Below, one piece after another: positions 11,966 to 24,600 of a stretch of 64,000 nt of DNA. Position numbers and translations under genes: made by a program. The stretch lies in the NCBI GenBank assembly GCA_958299035.1, contig CATQJL010000316.1:22111676-22175675 (forward strand). Direction: 5' to 3'. Origin of the DNA: Cylicocyclus nassatus (taxonomy: Eukaryota > Nematoda > Chromadorea > Rhabditida > Strongylidae). Positions within the stretch are counted from its first letter, which is position 1; every line of letters starts with the position of its first letter. A model generated the notes under the pieces. The model was not told where the DNA came from and made no database searches. It saw only the letters and a program-made list of their open reading frames with translations.

Positions 11966-12856
11966 GGGTTCCTTCATACTACGCCGCGCACGCCGCGCAC
12001 ACCGCGTACGCCGCTACAGCGCAATGGAAATAGTTATGCTCACGGCAGCAGAACTCCACTTTTTTAAATGTATCTCTATAATTGCTTATTATTACGAGCG
12101 TCATTTCATCATTTATTTCTGTACAGTTTTGACACCAGATACGTTAACATTGTGAATGCGGAGTGAATGCAGGTTGTAGACATTTCCTCTCCATTACTCT
12201 CCTTTTTTACATACTCTCACGAGTAAAATGACGACACTGGCAATCAAAGAGTTCACATGTTCACTGATTTTTTAGGGATGAATCCGTCGAAGATCCTGTT
12301 GATGCTCTGGAAGTTTTCGAAGCAGCTAGTAGCTGAAGTAGCTGAAGTCAGCGCCGAAACTTGAATGATGTTTTGTGAGCGAAGAAAACAAACTGCGGCA
12401 ACAACGGCGCATCAAATTTGCAATTGCAGTCTAACAATATGAAGAAGAGAAATCCTTTTCATCCAGTGATGTGTTTGCAAGGAGATGTTAACAGCGCAAA
12501 TATAACAGACAACACATACAACCAGATACAACATACAACCATACTACTATATACTACCAATATACAACCAGATGACGCAATGTGCAGTCAGTTACGATAC
12601 AAAATGTGAAACTCAAAAGTAGAGGGAGCACAACAGCCTAAGTCATTCCATCAATCATTGATATAAAAAAGGATAGACAGGATAAACAAAGCAAAAGAGA
12701 GGAAGAAATGCATAATGTGAAGGAACACTACTGAGGGACACGAATGTGCAGCAAATATAGAGATACATTAAAAAAGTGGATATCTGCTGCCGTGAGCATA
12801 TTTCCATTGCGCTGCAGCGGCGTACGCGGCGTGCGCGGCCTAGTATGAAGGAACCC
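11966..12856. mobile_element. Foldback element with about 110-120-bp inverted arms
   Basis: The left arm 11966-12086 (GGGTTCCTTCATACTA...CGCCGCGCACGCCGC... GCAATGGAAATA...CTCACGGCAGCAGA...) is the inverted copy of 12750-12856. The arms contain a short CGCCGCGCA/CGCCGCGTA microrepeat with one unit more on the left. About 660 bp of non-coding sequence lies between them. No transposase was seen. Confidence 0.7.
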
Positions 12857-13280
12857 TTTGACGTCAGTTGGCAAAGGTAATGAGAACGAACGTGCAGGAG
12901 CAGCGCAGGAAGTATAAAAAGCCGCGTGTAAGGCTCGCGAAAAAATTTGGTATGTCGTACGCACAGTACGAGTGTTCTGACGATGAAAACCGTCTTGGCA
13001 GTTTTATGATGGCATATGTGTGCAAGAATATTGCACGAATATTATGGCAACTTACAAAAGAAAGTGGAGAGACCGGCCTGAGATAAAGTTTTCACTAAGT
13101 ACGACGTAAATTTGCGAAAAAAATTTGGTATGCCTCTCCGAAATCTTGAGAGGTCTGTTCCCCATCCCTCCTTCCATTCCTCCTCTCACCTCTCTCATTT
13201 AGGAGTCGTCACTGTAGTGAAAACTTGACATGGAAATCAGTCATAAAAAGCTTTCTAAAAGCTACATTTCTCAAAACTTA
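12857..13280. other. Intergenic, no gene seen
   Basis: No recognisable feature apart from ordinary A+T-rich sequence. Confidence 0.4.
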
Positions 13281-13453
13281 CAGTCGTTCTCGATACGTAC
13301 TGGTCTTTTCTATAGAAGGCATACGGTAGAAAAGACCAATAGAAAAAACCAATATGTATTGAAAACTACGGGCGCAGGCCACGTGATGTCGAGGCTGGAA
13401 GGCATACGCTAGAAATGCCAATAGAAAAGACCAATATGTATTAAAGACGACTG
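13281..13453. mobile_element. MITE, TGGTCTTTT family (copy 2)
   Basis: CAGTCGTTCTCGATACGTAC at 13281 and its mirror ending ...GACGACTG at 13453, with TA immediately outside both ends. It shares the GAGGCTGGAAGGCATACG core with the copy at 7666-7906 and contains an extra internal repeat of the AGAAAAGACCAATA end. Confidence 0.7.
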
Positions 13454-13519
13454 TACAGTTGAGTCTAATTTTAGTATACACCAAGCTGGTACCACTACGT
13501 TAATAACTTTACTCAATAC

Positions 13520-13819
13520 CCTAAAATCCGTACAATAAGTCCGGACTTATCTGCAGTTTTGACACGAAAAATCGATGAAAAATCGTCTTCTGCGCCGCCA
13601 AAAGTCTTGCAGATAAGTCCTCCTGAATCCTTTATCAGATAAGTCCGCAGCAGATAAGTTCGCCTATCCTGAGCATGAGAAAGCGGACTTATCTGCAGGG
13701 ACTCTTGGCGGCGCGAGGGCGTCTTTCGTTGTCAAGAAAGCGGACTTGCCAGGTCTGTTGCGGACTTATCTGCTAGGTGGACTTATCTGATAGGCGGACT
13801 TATTGTACGGATTTTAGGG
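13520..13819. mobile_element. 300-bp MITE with repeated GGACTTATCTG motifs
   Basis: Inverted ends CCCTAAAATCCGTACAATAA at 13520 and the reverse complement ending at 13819, flanked by TA on both sides (13518-13519, 13820-13821). The interior repeats the 11-mer GGACTTATCTG or its complement CAGATAAGTCC about nine times in both orientations. Non-coding. TA target and short perfect ends fit a Tc/mariner-mobilised MITE. Confidence 0.8.
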
Positions 13820-13821
13820 TA

Positions 13822-15160
13822 GTAGCGGAGCAGCCGCTGACTATCAACAGGGAATATGTGGAACAGCCGCTGACGATAGTGGTAATTAATAATCGAACCA
13901 ACACCAGAAGAGAGTATACAGACCCTTTTATGCCACCATTTTGGGCATGGATAACCTGAATGCTCATTTCTGGCAAATAAGTAATAGTATCATACAGAAT
14001 CAAGAATTGCCTACATGAAAGTAGGCGCCGCCAAGTAGACTATCAAGCACAGTGGAGGGGCGACCTGGCGGCATAAGTGGTCATGAACAGTAACGTTTGT
14101 CAACGACAAGCTATCAGATATACTGAATACCGGATATACCGTGCATGATGAATCTACAGTGATAAAGGATGTAGATTATTTGGATCTACAACACTCATTC
14201 ATTCCGGTGCTACATCCCAGGTTAAAATTTGCGTCGACATGTTCGGGATGATTTTCCAATTGCAGTTGGGAAATCATCCCAAACATGTCCATGGACTTCG
14301 TGAGAGAACGTGTTCGAGATGCAGTCGATGTTAATTACCCACTCCCTTCCGGGTAGGTATATAACCAACGAGAAATCAAGCCAGACGCTCGCGAAGATGG
14401 GGCGAAGCTCTAGCGTGACCACTCAGTCTACGGAAAAGGGAGCTCGGAGACACAGGTTGTAATTTGCACCTCCTTGTGCGGACACCGTTGAGACTGAGGA
14501 TTTGGAAAAAAATAGGGCCTTCCTTCATTTGGACTCTTCAGGAGGTTGGAGACAAAAACTCCATAAATGAGGGATTGATTAAGTTGTCTTGGGACTTTGC
14601 TGAAGAAAAACAGAAAATTCACCAAGACAAGAAGAGAAATCAGAATTCTATATAGCACTGACTTTTGCAATTAATCTTTGAACTGACTAGTGAACCAATA
14701 ATTAAACGCAGCGTTCGGGCAAAATTTCGAATGGAATTTTTTTTCGCTTACCTGGGCTTATTCCTCCCGCTGATTCTGAAAATACAGCTTGAAGAGCACG
14801 AAAATGCCGAAAACGGGCTTTTCAGACTCTTGATTTGAATTTTGTCGCCCGCCAAGGTTAAGACGCAGTCTTTGTGTGACCCTGCGTCTTGACCGTGTGC
14901 GGTATGCGCACTCTGGCTTAGCGAACTACCTCGACCCGGTCGCCGGGGCGTTCCAGTCGCCACTTCTGAAGCGTATTTCTCGCTTCAGAAGCAAATTGGT
15001 GCATTGCCAATTAGGCAAGAGCCTTACCAGGACGGGCGCCCCTGTACCCTACATTTTCGTATCTGCCCGGACGCTGCCCCCAAAGGTGCTACATTGCATT
15101 CGCGCGCTCGGGACCCAATCGGTTTCCCGCTATCTGTTTTTTAGAATGGCGTTACGATTA
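13822..15160. other. Intergenic with hairpins
   Basis: No gene recognised. There is a 24-bp-arm hairpin at 14236-14289 (GACATGTT.GGGATGATTT and mirror, two mismatches), and short hairpins around 14855-14893 (AAGACGCAG/CTGCGTCTT) and 14961-14990 (CTTCTGAAGCG/CGCTTCAGAAG). The block 14860-15120 is more GC-rich than its surroundings and carries a 98-residue open frame with no recognisable similarity. Confidence 0.5.
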
Positions 15161-15381
15161 TCTTATATATAAAGCTGAATGTCTGTTTGTCTGTCTGTCT
15201 GTATGTCTGTCTGTCTGTGTGTACGTATGTTCCGAATAGAAAATTCCATTTCTTAACCGATTCGGAAGTAGACTAACACCCGCCGGGGCCCGAAGTGTAT
15301 GTGTGCCAAGTTTGGTCCGAATCGGTTAAGAAATGGAATATTCTATTCGGAACATACGGCGGAGCCGGGTAAGCCAGCTAG
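15161..15381 (+). mobile_element. Helitron-like non-autonomous element, minimal 221-bp form
   Basis: Begins TCTTATATATAAAGCTGAAT, continues with a GTCT/GTTT microsatellite, and ends GGAGCCGGGTAAGCCAGCTAG: a 5' TC, a GC-rich stem near the 3' end and a terminal CTAG, inserted between A and T with no target duplication. These are the hallmarks of Helitrons. Internally CCGAATAGAAAATTCCATTT and its reverse complement form an inverted repeat. Longer relatives are at 27380-28671 and 39095-39575. Confidence 0.7.
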
Positions 15382-16351
15382 TTTTATATGAAAATGATTT
15401 TTGATGTCACCGGTGATCTTCCTAGCAACTACGGAAGCTAAATCGTTAAGGCACCTCCACAAAATCTCTAGATAATATCTGGGAAACACTGCGCCCACTA
15501 TCTTCCTGAAAGCCATGAACTTCTCTCTTATTTTACCTCGATTCTATATTTTACTAGTAGACATTTTCCTATTTCGTAAGGTGTCAAATGGCATACAGCC
15601 ACAATCATAGCTACAGCACGTAACCAACAAAGTTCGTTCATTGCTCGCTAATATATTGGAAGTCTTGTTTGATATTGAAAACATTTAGTACTAATCCATC
15701 AAATCTTCTTTCATCACCAGCTAACGAATGATACAACGACGTAATCTTTGTGACAGCCATATAACTTAGCAGGTTCCTTCCAAAGGAGGTTTGTACAACT
15801 CAAATCTCAGCAAATCAACCAATGCATACAATTGGTAGAAGAAAACAAACGACTACGATCACAATCCTCATAAAGGTTCTGGTAAAGACAGTACGTTAAT
15901 CTCATTCTAAATTGACTGAGCATTCAAACATTACATCTTATACATCTGATAGGGTTTCCTTACGGAAATAAAGATCAACTCAAGATTAAGGAAAACTACA
16001 GCAAGATACTGCGAAATTCAAATAGCTATTAAAGCTGTGAAAAACGCTGTCAACAACGAAGAAGTGGAAGAGAAAATGGGTTTGACCTCTAAGAATAAGA
16101 CAAGAAGAAGCTTAACAGTCCTACACATACCTGAAACGGACGAAGAGAATGGAATGAAGTGAATCACAAGACTAACATTTCCTTGTTCAGATTTGGAAAT
16201 TCTGACGATGGCCAAAAGAAAAAAATCAATTGAAAATAAAATTACATCGTGCTGAATACTTCAACTAAAGGAAAAACACGTGTACAATTAAAAGGAGGAA
16301 TAGACTTCAGACACATTTCACGATAGCTCCCGTACCTAACTTCAAGAAGAT
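15382..16351. other. Region 3' of emc-1, no gene seen
   Basis: Contains the 3' UTR of emc-1 (transcribed leftward). No AATAAA is visible on the minus strand within about 150 nt of the stop. No other gene recognised. Confidence 0.45.
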
Positions 16352-19300
16352 CTAAGTCCAGGCTGCCGACAGTGCGTTATTTCTTGCCAGCTTCTTGGAA
16401 ATGATACTGCCAGCGATGAGCCCGAATAAGACTGTACTGATGAGCACATGGTCAAAGTCATCTTTCAAGATATCAAATGTGCCAGAAGGAGTTAATCGAG
16501 TAAAGAAGATGTCTTTTCCATAGGCCAGCATAAGACTCGTAGACTCCAAACCTGACGCCCTCAAATGCATAGAATCAAACTCGCTTTGATGGCAAGAAAA
16601 GAATGACAGAAAAACCGAAAAATAAGAAAACTAGAAATGTCTATTCTAAAAGGAAAAAATATATAAAAGTTTGGAATTATATAATGAATATAAAAACGGA
16701 AAAATTGATGAAAAATAAATAATAAATGATATAAAAATAAACATATAATCTATAAAAAACTAACGCAGTTTTGATCCCTCGAACTCCATGCACGGTCTGA
16801 TTGTAATTTACCAGATCCTCTGTTGCTATGGGAATTTCAGGCATGTACGGTATCATCATCTCTTCTCGCATTTCTTGAGTCAGCTCAAGAGGTCTGGTCG
16901 CGTCCAGCAGTTTTCGGGTCACTTCGTGGATTCCTCCTAACGGTAATGCCAACAACAAAGATCTTGTCGTAAGTCCCTTTTCTACAAAATGCAACTATTT
17001 TTTTTCTTGCGCGATGCATCGGGTAACTTCTCTACCTGTTTCACTCACTCCCATTGCTTGAATGCCCTGAGCATAGATGAAGCTTTGGGATAGGACCTCA
17101 GGCGGGTGCTTCGTTGGAGTTAGGGAATCGAAACGATCCTAAATTCAATATCGCAGTTGAACAGAAAGAAAAAAAAGAGTAGAATCTATCTTGCGCGAAG
17201 GTGTAACAGGCAAAAATGTTCGCATCAAACCCACAGTGCCGTGCTCCAACGCAAACGGCCTGCTTCATTACAAATTCAAAAACATCCACATGGTGATTAC
17301 AGAACCGACGGGACTATAATCACATGTGTGCAAAGTATTTTTTAATCTCCCATAGACTTTTTATTACCACAGAGCGCTAGACGTGAATGTTTTACTCGTG
17401 CACCGCGCGGCGTGCGCTTCAGTTACATGGGCATCTTGCCTTTGTCTGAGATTTGGCTATAGCCTACCTTGTAAGTTTGCTCGCCACCTTCATAGAGCTC
17501 GAGTACACCAATTTCTGTCCGCCTTCCTTTCTCCGACCAATATGAGTACTGTAAATTGGTTTTGTAGAATGACAGAACAAAAAATAAAAATAGTCACGAC
17601 GTTCCATCAACTTACCGCAATCCAGTGCTCACAGTGTACCAGATGAACAGGTGCGGCAGCTTTGGCTAAGCGTGCGGAATGTACCATTTGACCAGAAACG
17701 ACATCCACGAGGAAAATTGACAAATACTGATGGACAGAATCGAGAGCAGCTATCGCTACCTAAGAAGAAAAATTGAAAAAAACTCTGTAGAGATATAGGC
17801 TGCTGCATGACGAAGGCGCAATATCTTTGGGCGCAAACGCGGCTTTATTGGCCGCAAAGCACAGGAGGCGCAGATACAACGGTGAGGATACGCGCGCGCC
17901 GCGTTCGCGCCCGCTCACCTAACACTGCTATTGCGCCTTCGTCATGCAGTAGCCTTTAACTATAAGTGTGACAAACCAAGTTCGGATTGGCATATTTGTA
18001 CTGAACGTTGCGGTCAATCAGCACACGTCCCTGCGAATGTACTTTTTCTGGAAAGAAAAAAAATTATGCCTAATGCTTAGACTGGCGCAAAACGATTCAG
18101 CTTACGATTTCGCGGCTTCCCCTTCACTATTATTATATGCTCGGAAGGAGCAAGGTGCAGATCTGCAGACCAAGTCTTGATGAGTTGCTTTTTGACCAGA
18201 TCAATTTTGGCCCCAGAGATGCGCGAAGAATCAATGTCGAAGATGTACACTGGAGGTGCACCGCTCAGCACTTCATCAGGTTGAGAAGGAAAGATCATCA
18301 CCTATAAAACTAGAATTATTAAAGAAATCTCGATGAACTGCAAATCTAACTGCAAGTTATCGTGTATAGTCTCGGCTGAGGAAAACTAATTCTGAACCTA
18401 CGAGTTAATGCTGCACTATATATGCTCTAGTTTTCAGCAAATCACTGAATCACAACTCCTACTACTTTACCTCGTTACCTCTTCACCTCGCACCTTGAAA
18501 TTGCATGAAAATTTTGAACGAAAAAGAACCTAGCTGACAATGGAAATCAAGATTGCTGTAATCCAGGAATCTGGATCAAAGAGTGATTTGCCCACCTGGT
18601 CATCTTGCGTTACCACTAGCAAAGGATTGACATAGTCCTTGCCAGCGAAACTTAGTACATCTGCTCGCTTTATCGGTAATTTCAACTGCGTTCTATCCTT
18701 TATTTCCCCAGTAATCGGATCAAAAAATACCAAAACACCAGCGGATGAAATCTGGAAGAATAATATTAAAAAATGCTAACTATGTAGTATAAATAAACTT
18801 ACTAAATCTCTGAACACAACAGATACCAGTCCACCTCGTTGGTAATGCGCTGTTGATCGATGGATGAACAAAGGTACCTAATGACTAGCATGGAATGTAC
18901 GAACACTGACGGTTCTCATCAGAATTACCTCCTCCTTTCCGATAGTATTCTTCAATGGCGCAAAATTGTCGCCTAACCAATGGCTCCAAACGACCGAGCC
19001 ATCGCTGCTATCCAGACCAAAAATCGCACCATCCAAAGAAACAATGACTAACATTTTACGTAAATTGAAAAAGTCTCGTTCCAAAACCTCTCCATGCTGG
19101 CTGCAAAATCGGTTATACAAGCTATCTATGCGAAATTCGCAACGAAAACTCACTAATTTGCCTTAGCTGCTGATCGCACATGATCGATGAGTTTTGAGAA
19201 CGAATTTGTTCGTGTTGTAAGCATGTACGAAAATGTGAAAATCTGGTTGACAGTATTGAAAAGCCATTTCTGTATCTGTGACGCTTGCGATATCAATCGA

Positions 19301-21434
19301 CGAATGAAAGACGACATTAGACTTGATCCTGAACAATAAAGATAGACAAATGTAGGACCCCAACAAAAGAGAACTGATTCTCAATGTAACAGACGTGATA
19401 GCAGTAAGAAAAAAAGAGGGCGTTGCAAATTGAAATAAACTATTCACCTCCTTCATCAAATTCGTCTTCTATCATTTGTTGGGACTCAGATAAAGGGAGG
19501 TCGACCATTTCCGCAGTGCTTATACGCGCTAGACTCTCTTCTCTTGACCATTCAGAAACCACTGATGATTTTGCTGCGTCGATAACAAGGAACTCTATCC
19601 TGCAAAATGATATTTTCGTTCTAAACATGGTGTAACTACAATATATAGTTCGAAGGATCACCTGCAATCGGCTCCTACAGTAACTATTTCATGAAAATCT
19701 TTCGAGGAAAGATAAACTGCAGTAATAGGAGCGTGATCCCCATTTGAAGGCAGTTCGGTCTAGATAGCACATTTAATGGTGACCTAGACCACTCGCTACC
19801 CTCACTCTACCTTAAACATTTGCTTCATTGTGGGAACGTTATAAACTTCGACCGTTTTTCCACTGATAACAACAAGAACTTCAGCAGTGACAGCAGCGGT
19901 GTCCACACGATGATGCAAAACGAGTTTCTAGAAGTAGGGTCACAATTATGGCTGAACAACATAGTGCAAAAATTAGACTCATAGTCATTGCTATGAGATT
20001 ATTTCTAAAACTGAGTATCACATTAACTGGGATAATCTCAGCTATCAAAATTACCATATACGGCAAAACGAGCATACCCAAAGTTGAAAACTCACCTGTT
20101 CAATCATACTTTTGTCTACACCGAAGATTATAGCAGATGTAGAGCATTTCAAAAAGAGGTAGTGTTCATCCAAATCATTCAGAGATCTGGAAAATGATTG
20201 CTTTAGAGATGGATGCACTTTCAAAAAATCATCTTTACCTTATACTACAATCAGTGGCCTTCTCCGATGAAGTCAAGGCTGCTGAAGTGAAATCCACAGT
20301 AAGTAGCGAATCGCTATGTCCACATATGAGCAAATTTTGTACTATGACACACCTGAAAAAAACTGCGTTTGAGCGGAAGTCTTAAGACCTATGAAAACTG
20401 AGACTCACTTATCACCCGAATTCGACTTTATAGCAACTGTTCTGGGAGCACTTGCATCACCCGTATTGAGAGAAAATTCTCTAACAGTCAGTACACCATT
20501 GGAGATAGATAAGTAGTAAACAAGATCATTTATAACGCTCAGCTTTGACCACTGGCTAAAATAGTGATATCAAAAGCGAAAAGACAACAATTTACGCAAA
20601 CACACCTGTCTTGTACACCATGGCTCCACTTCAAGTTTCCATGCTTCGAAAAGCAAAATACTTTTTTCGAACTAGCGACAACGAGTGACTGTTCCATCAG
20701 AACGATGCTCGGTTGCACGCTGAAACTTTTGACTTCATTGATTGAAAAAATAATTCTGGAAAGACGAACCTAGTTTGAATGATCTCGCTGAGTGGTTTTT
20801 GCCATAATAAAGCGCCGTTCCTCTTATTCCACACTCTGAGAACTCGACCAACATCGGATACTGTGTAGATGGCTAGAAAACAGCACATACAAATTCACAA
20901 TCTCCCAGCATCAAATAGTTGTACCTTTATCATCCACAACCATCGGGAGCACAAGGCCTTTCGCATCTTCCTGTATACGTCGCCAAACTGAAATGGATCT
21001 CCTATATACTGAATTTACAAATTACAGACAACAAACCGCCAAGGGGAAGGAAGGGTGGGCAATCTTACAGAAGAGAACAAGGACATTACGTCTTTGTTCT
21101 CTTCTGTTCTCTTACCCCTTTTTAGCCAATGAAAAAAGCAACAATTTTCTCACCTATTTGGCCAGTATTCGCAGAAAGTGATGCAAAAACATCCTCTTTC
21201 GTTGACACTAACAAGCGATCACTCTTCCTATGAGTATCGAAGAAAACCCTATGCGGGCAACCAACGAATTGCTGACGCCTAAAACTTGTAAATACGTTTT
21301 AGAATTCACTTAAAAAAAAGGGAAAATATGCAAAACGCTACTCACCAGTCAAACTTCCCTACTTGATCTTCGAAAAGTGCTTCGCTCGACCTCGGTAAAA
21401 GCAAACAAAATAACCAACAAAGTTTACCCAGCAT
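16352..21434 (-). CDS. emc-1: ER membrane protein complex subunit 1 (EMC1), complete, 22 exons, 955 aa
   Basis: Largest lumenal subunit of the EMC, the ER insertase for tail-anchored and polytopic membrane proteins. Exons: 21346-21434, 21154-21278, 20925-20987, 20770-20872, 20606-20755, 20409-20555, 20239-20352, 20096-20186, 19811-19927, 19662-19759, 19448-19599, 19154-19328, 18929-19121, 18803-18877, 18596-18751, 18106-18301, 17977-18047, 17616-17759, 17468-17548, 17049-17138, 16765-16994, 16352-16559; total 2,868 nt, in frame. A signal peptide (LCWLFCLLL) precedes FEDQVGKFDWRQQ, the mature EMC1 N-terminus. Further landmarks are the WSREESLA...EMVDLPL block, the second propeller (FGLDSSDGSVVWSHWL), VHSQGRV, NYNQTVHGVRGIKTA and C-terminal GLES...AYG.DIF, then ILKDDFDHVLIS leading into the single transmembrane helix and SKKLAR. 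The human protein is 993 aa, so length is normal. The start at 21434 is chosen because a splice acceptor lies 26 nt upstream. Second gene of a likely operon. Confidence 0.95.
17797..17955. mobile_element. MITE in emc-1 intron
   Basis: AGGCTGCTGCATGACGAAGG at 17797 is the near-exact reverse complement of the sequence ending at 17955 (28 of 29 positions). The 159-bp element has a GC-rich interior (CGCGCGCGCCGCG). It fills most of the intron 17760-17976 reversed relative to no particular signal; splice sites are intact. Confidence 0.75.
21067..21106. repeat. Hairpin in emc-1 intron
   Basis: CAGAAGAGAACAA pairs with TTGTTCTCTTCTG across an about 13-nt loop, within the intron between exons 2 and 3. 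No protein role. Confidence 0.6.
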
Positions 21435-21460
21435 AGATTGCCTGACCCAACAATACTTTA

Positions 21461-21462
21461 CT
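21461..21462 (-). promoter_or_regulatory. Probable SL trans-splice acceptor of emc-1
   Basis: On the minus strand the sequence reads AATTTTTCCAG followed after 26 nt by the emc-1 ATG. No upstream donor or exon is needed to complete EMC1, whose signal peptide starts at this ATG. A bare acceptor just before a start codon, about 85 bp downstream of the AATAAA of the preceding gene, is what nematode SL2-type trans-splicing in operons looks like. Confidence 0.65.
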
Positions 21463-21548
21463 GGAAAAATTTCATTGGAAATGTTGTGATAAGATAACCA
21501 GGCGGCAACAACGCTTCCACAATCCTCCAAAAATGAATGTGAGAATAA

Positions 21549-21554
21549 TTTATT
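21549..21554 (-). terminator. Polyadenylation signal AATAAA of CHERP gene
   Basis: AATAAA on the minus strand, about 108 nt after the CHERP stop codon (21662-21664) and about 115 nt before the emc-1 start. It is the only canonical signal in the intercistronic gap. Confidence 0.7.
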
Positions 21555-21661
21555 ACAACAACATAAAGGATAGAATCAATGCAAAAAATATCAATAGTTA
21601 AACTCCAACAATTGAGATACACAAATCTGATAGATAATGACTGTTTTAGAATATATACACC

Positions 21662-24600
21662 TCAATGATCTTTGTCCCTCACGGAGAAATTGGCTTGATT
21701 TCTATCGTGATAACTGCCACTGCGTTGCTTTCTCAAAATAAAAGGGATTACAAAAGTTAACAAGGGAGAGGCTAAAGCAATACCTGTACTGTTCATAGGG
21801 ATCCATCGCGCTTCCCAAACCTCGATACTGATCCTGTCTATCGCGAACTTCGCCGCCCCCAATTGGTTCAATGATTCCCTATAAGTTCAAAAAAAGAAAT
21901 CACAGCATAGGAAAAACTAGGCATACCTGTTTCGAGGCGCCTAATCCTGTTCCGCTCCAACCCATTTTCTGCATGAGCTGTGCTCCTTTGTTAGCGCCAG
22001 AAAGTGGAGCCACCGGCATACGGAATCCGGCTGTACCACTGAAAATTACTGGATAGTATCATATCAACATCAGCAAAAAAAAACAATTCATGTCTTTCAA
22101 CTACGAGACAAAAACTCACAAAGATGGCGGGGACGGTGAACGTCTAGTGAATGACGGTCGTGCTCCAGGCGATAGAGAGCGCGAACGAGACCGAGATCTA
22201 AAGTGTCTGTGTTTATCGTAATACATAACTGAGCGTTAGAATCATAATCTAAATTGCCAAAACGCAGCAAGTTACAATCTCAAAGAATGAAGGAAATGGA
22301 AAAAATACTTCCGCCTCGGCGAGTATGAACGGCTCCTTGAACGGTATCGAGATGAGGAACTCGATCCAGTAGATGAGGATGAACTTGATCTGGATGATCT
22401 TGAGGAATACGAAGATGATGAACTGCTACGACTACGTCTGCAAAATCAAAATCATGCGTACGATTATCAACATACACAAATTACTACAACGGGTATGTAC
22501 CTCGAACGGTCATTAACTTTCTTCTCAGCTGGGGATTGTGGTGAGGACGAATCACGCTTTTCCTTATCTTTGTTGGCCAAGGCAATTCTGTATAACAGAA
22601 GAGGATAAGCTTAGGTTGGAAATTTCCATTAAAATAAAAAAAATAAGGAGAACATACCTCCTCATTTCTTCATACTTCCTCTTTATTTCGGCATTTATAT
22701 CCTCCTGCATGATTTTCAACTCCTCCTCGGTCGGCCTGTTGTCGACAAGATCGCCAATTGTTTTGTTTTCGCTCTACATTATTATAATATGAAGCTACAA
22801 AACATTGACTCAAAAATACCTTCAACTTCTCCTCCAAAATCTTCTTCAGGCTCTGCTTTCGCTCCATAAATTCCGTACATCCACCGCGACCCCAAGCAGC
22901 CAAAGGTCTAAGGTTTACCATCATAACCAAACGACAATTTGTTAAGTCTACAAGCTTACGGTTCTCGCGTGGGATCGAGCGTAGCACTGTAAAATTCATC
23001 CAAAGCGCTCAGCAGTCTTTGTGATGGCGGGACAGGAGGAGGCATTCGTAATTTGTCAGGAACAATTGCTTTGTACTGAAATCGGACGATAATTACAATT
23101 TCAGATCCACTTTGAGCAATGACAATGTCATTTTCTGTTGATATGCTTCCATCTGCTGCTCCACTTACAAGGGAAGCTAGTTTAGTCGAAGCGGCCTTTC
23201 TAAATGAGATGTATACCATGTTAAAGGGCATGAAACGCTGATCCAAACCTGCCTTCCTTATCTGCAGAACGTCTATGGACGAGGAGTTATGAGCGTTTAA
23301 AGCGAAAAATCAAATGTGCATTTTGGATAAAATTAGTTGCCAAAATCTTACTAGCTCTCAAATAAGGCATCCAAGTGTGATAGATTTTTATTCTGAATTT
23401 TTTGAATAAATTGTTCTGATGATTATCACTGCTCCATTGAAGAGCTAGAAAAAGTATTAAGGCTATTTTTGCTCTACCACATCCAATTTTTTGCTCCAAT
23501 GAGCGCTCATAACTCCTCGTCCATAAATGTTCTGCAGATAAAGAAAGCAGATTCGGAAACAGCATTTGATGCCCTTCAGTACGGTATATATCCCATCCAG
23601 AAGGGTCACTTCGTTGTTAAAAGCTGTGGGCTCGGACATGATTCATGACTTTGAAAAGCTCCTGACATAGTCTAAGTATGGAAAGATATACAAGATGCAA
23701 TGCATCAACCTTTTCCCTCCATGCCCTCTCCATACGAGGAAGAGGCGCGCAAAACCAAAGTAATCATAGGATATGATGAAAAACGAGGAAATCAAAATGA
23801 TAATAAGTTAGAAAAACTGCGTTCAAAGAAGTTAATGCTACAAATGTTTGTGCAACATATAGTGCGAAGACTTTTGCTACATCCTGGTCTTGCGCGGCAA
23901 AGTGTACCTCAAGGCAAACAGCTCCCAGAACAAAAAGTATTAGAACAGTGCGCTAACAGACTGAGGTCTAAAAAAGCCGAAAGATAAATTAAATAATAAT
24001 AAATTAAAAACGGTTTGTAGCCAGATACCGAAAGAAACTACGCAATTCGAAAGATTGCACCAGAAAATGGGAATAAGGACGTGATGAGCATATACTCAAC
24101 TCATAGATTTGCTTGTACAGTACCTTCAGGAACAGAAAAAACGATGAAAGCTGAGTTCTAGGATAGTATCAAACAGCTGAAAGCTTCTTCTGTCAAGGTG
24201 GGAAGGAAAGACACATGCAGCAGAACACAACATCCGCTACAAAAAAGCTTACCGAAAACTGTTCAATTTCCATGAGTGGAAGCATAATGCCAGCGGGTAA
24301 CTCGTAGTATCTCGCCTAAATTGCATACTAGTATGCACCAAAAACAGTGATTTCATTTGAAGGTACTGTAGTTTTTCGCTTCAAATGAAACAGCAAATGT
24401 GAAAACTTACACTTGGAATAAGATCCTCCTCATTGAAAGGGTGACCGTCGATATCGTCTCCATCGGGGATTTTCTCTGAAAAAACTTACATGTTATTGTC
24501 GACATAAGAACGAACAATAAGATAACAAGCATCACATAAAATGACATATAGCATTGGCACTTTTAGCACTTAGCATTTACCTTCTTTTATCCAGTTCTGT

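Noticed and set aside
15161..15381. Simple GTCT microsatellite
   Set aside because: The microsatellite is only one part of a sequence whose ends and interior recur at 27.4 and 39.1 kb, so it belongs to a mobile element.
19163..19459. Minus-strand 98-codon open frame within emc-1
   Set aside because: It is a shifted frame across exon 12; the correct frame (FIRRLISQASQIQKWLF) matches EMC1 and joins both neighbours in phase.
21435..21530. Upstream in-frame ATG extending EMC1 by 32 residues
   Set aside because: It lies upstream of the trans-splice acceptor, has no similarity to the family, and would hide the signal peptide.
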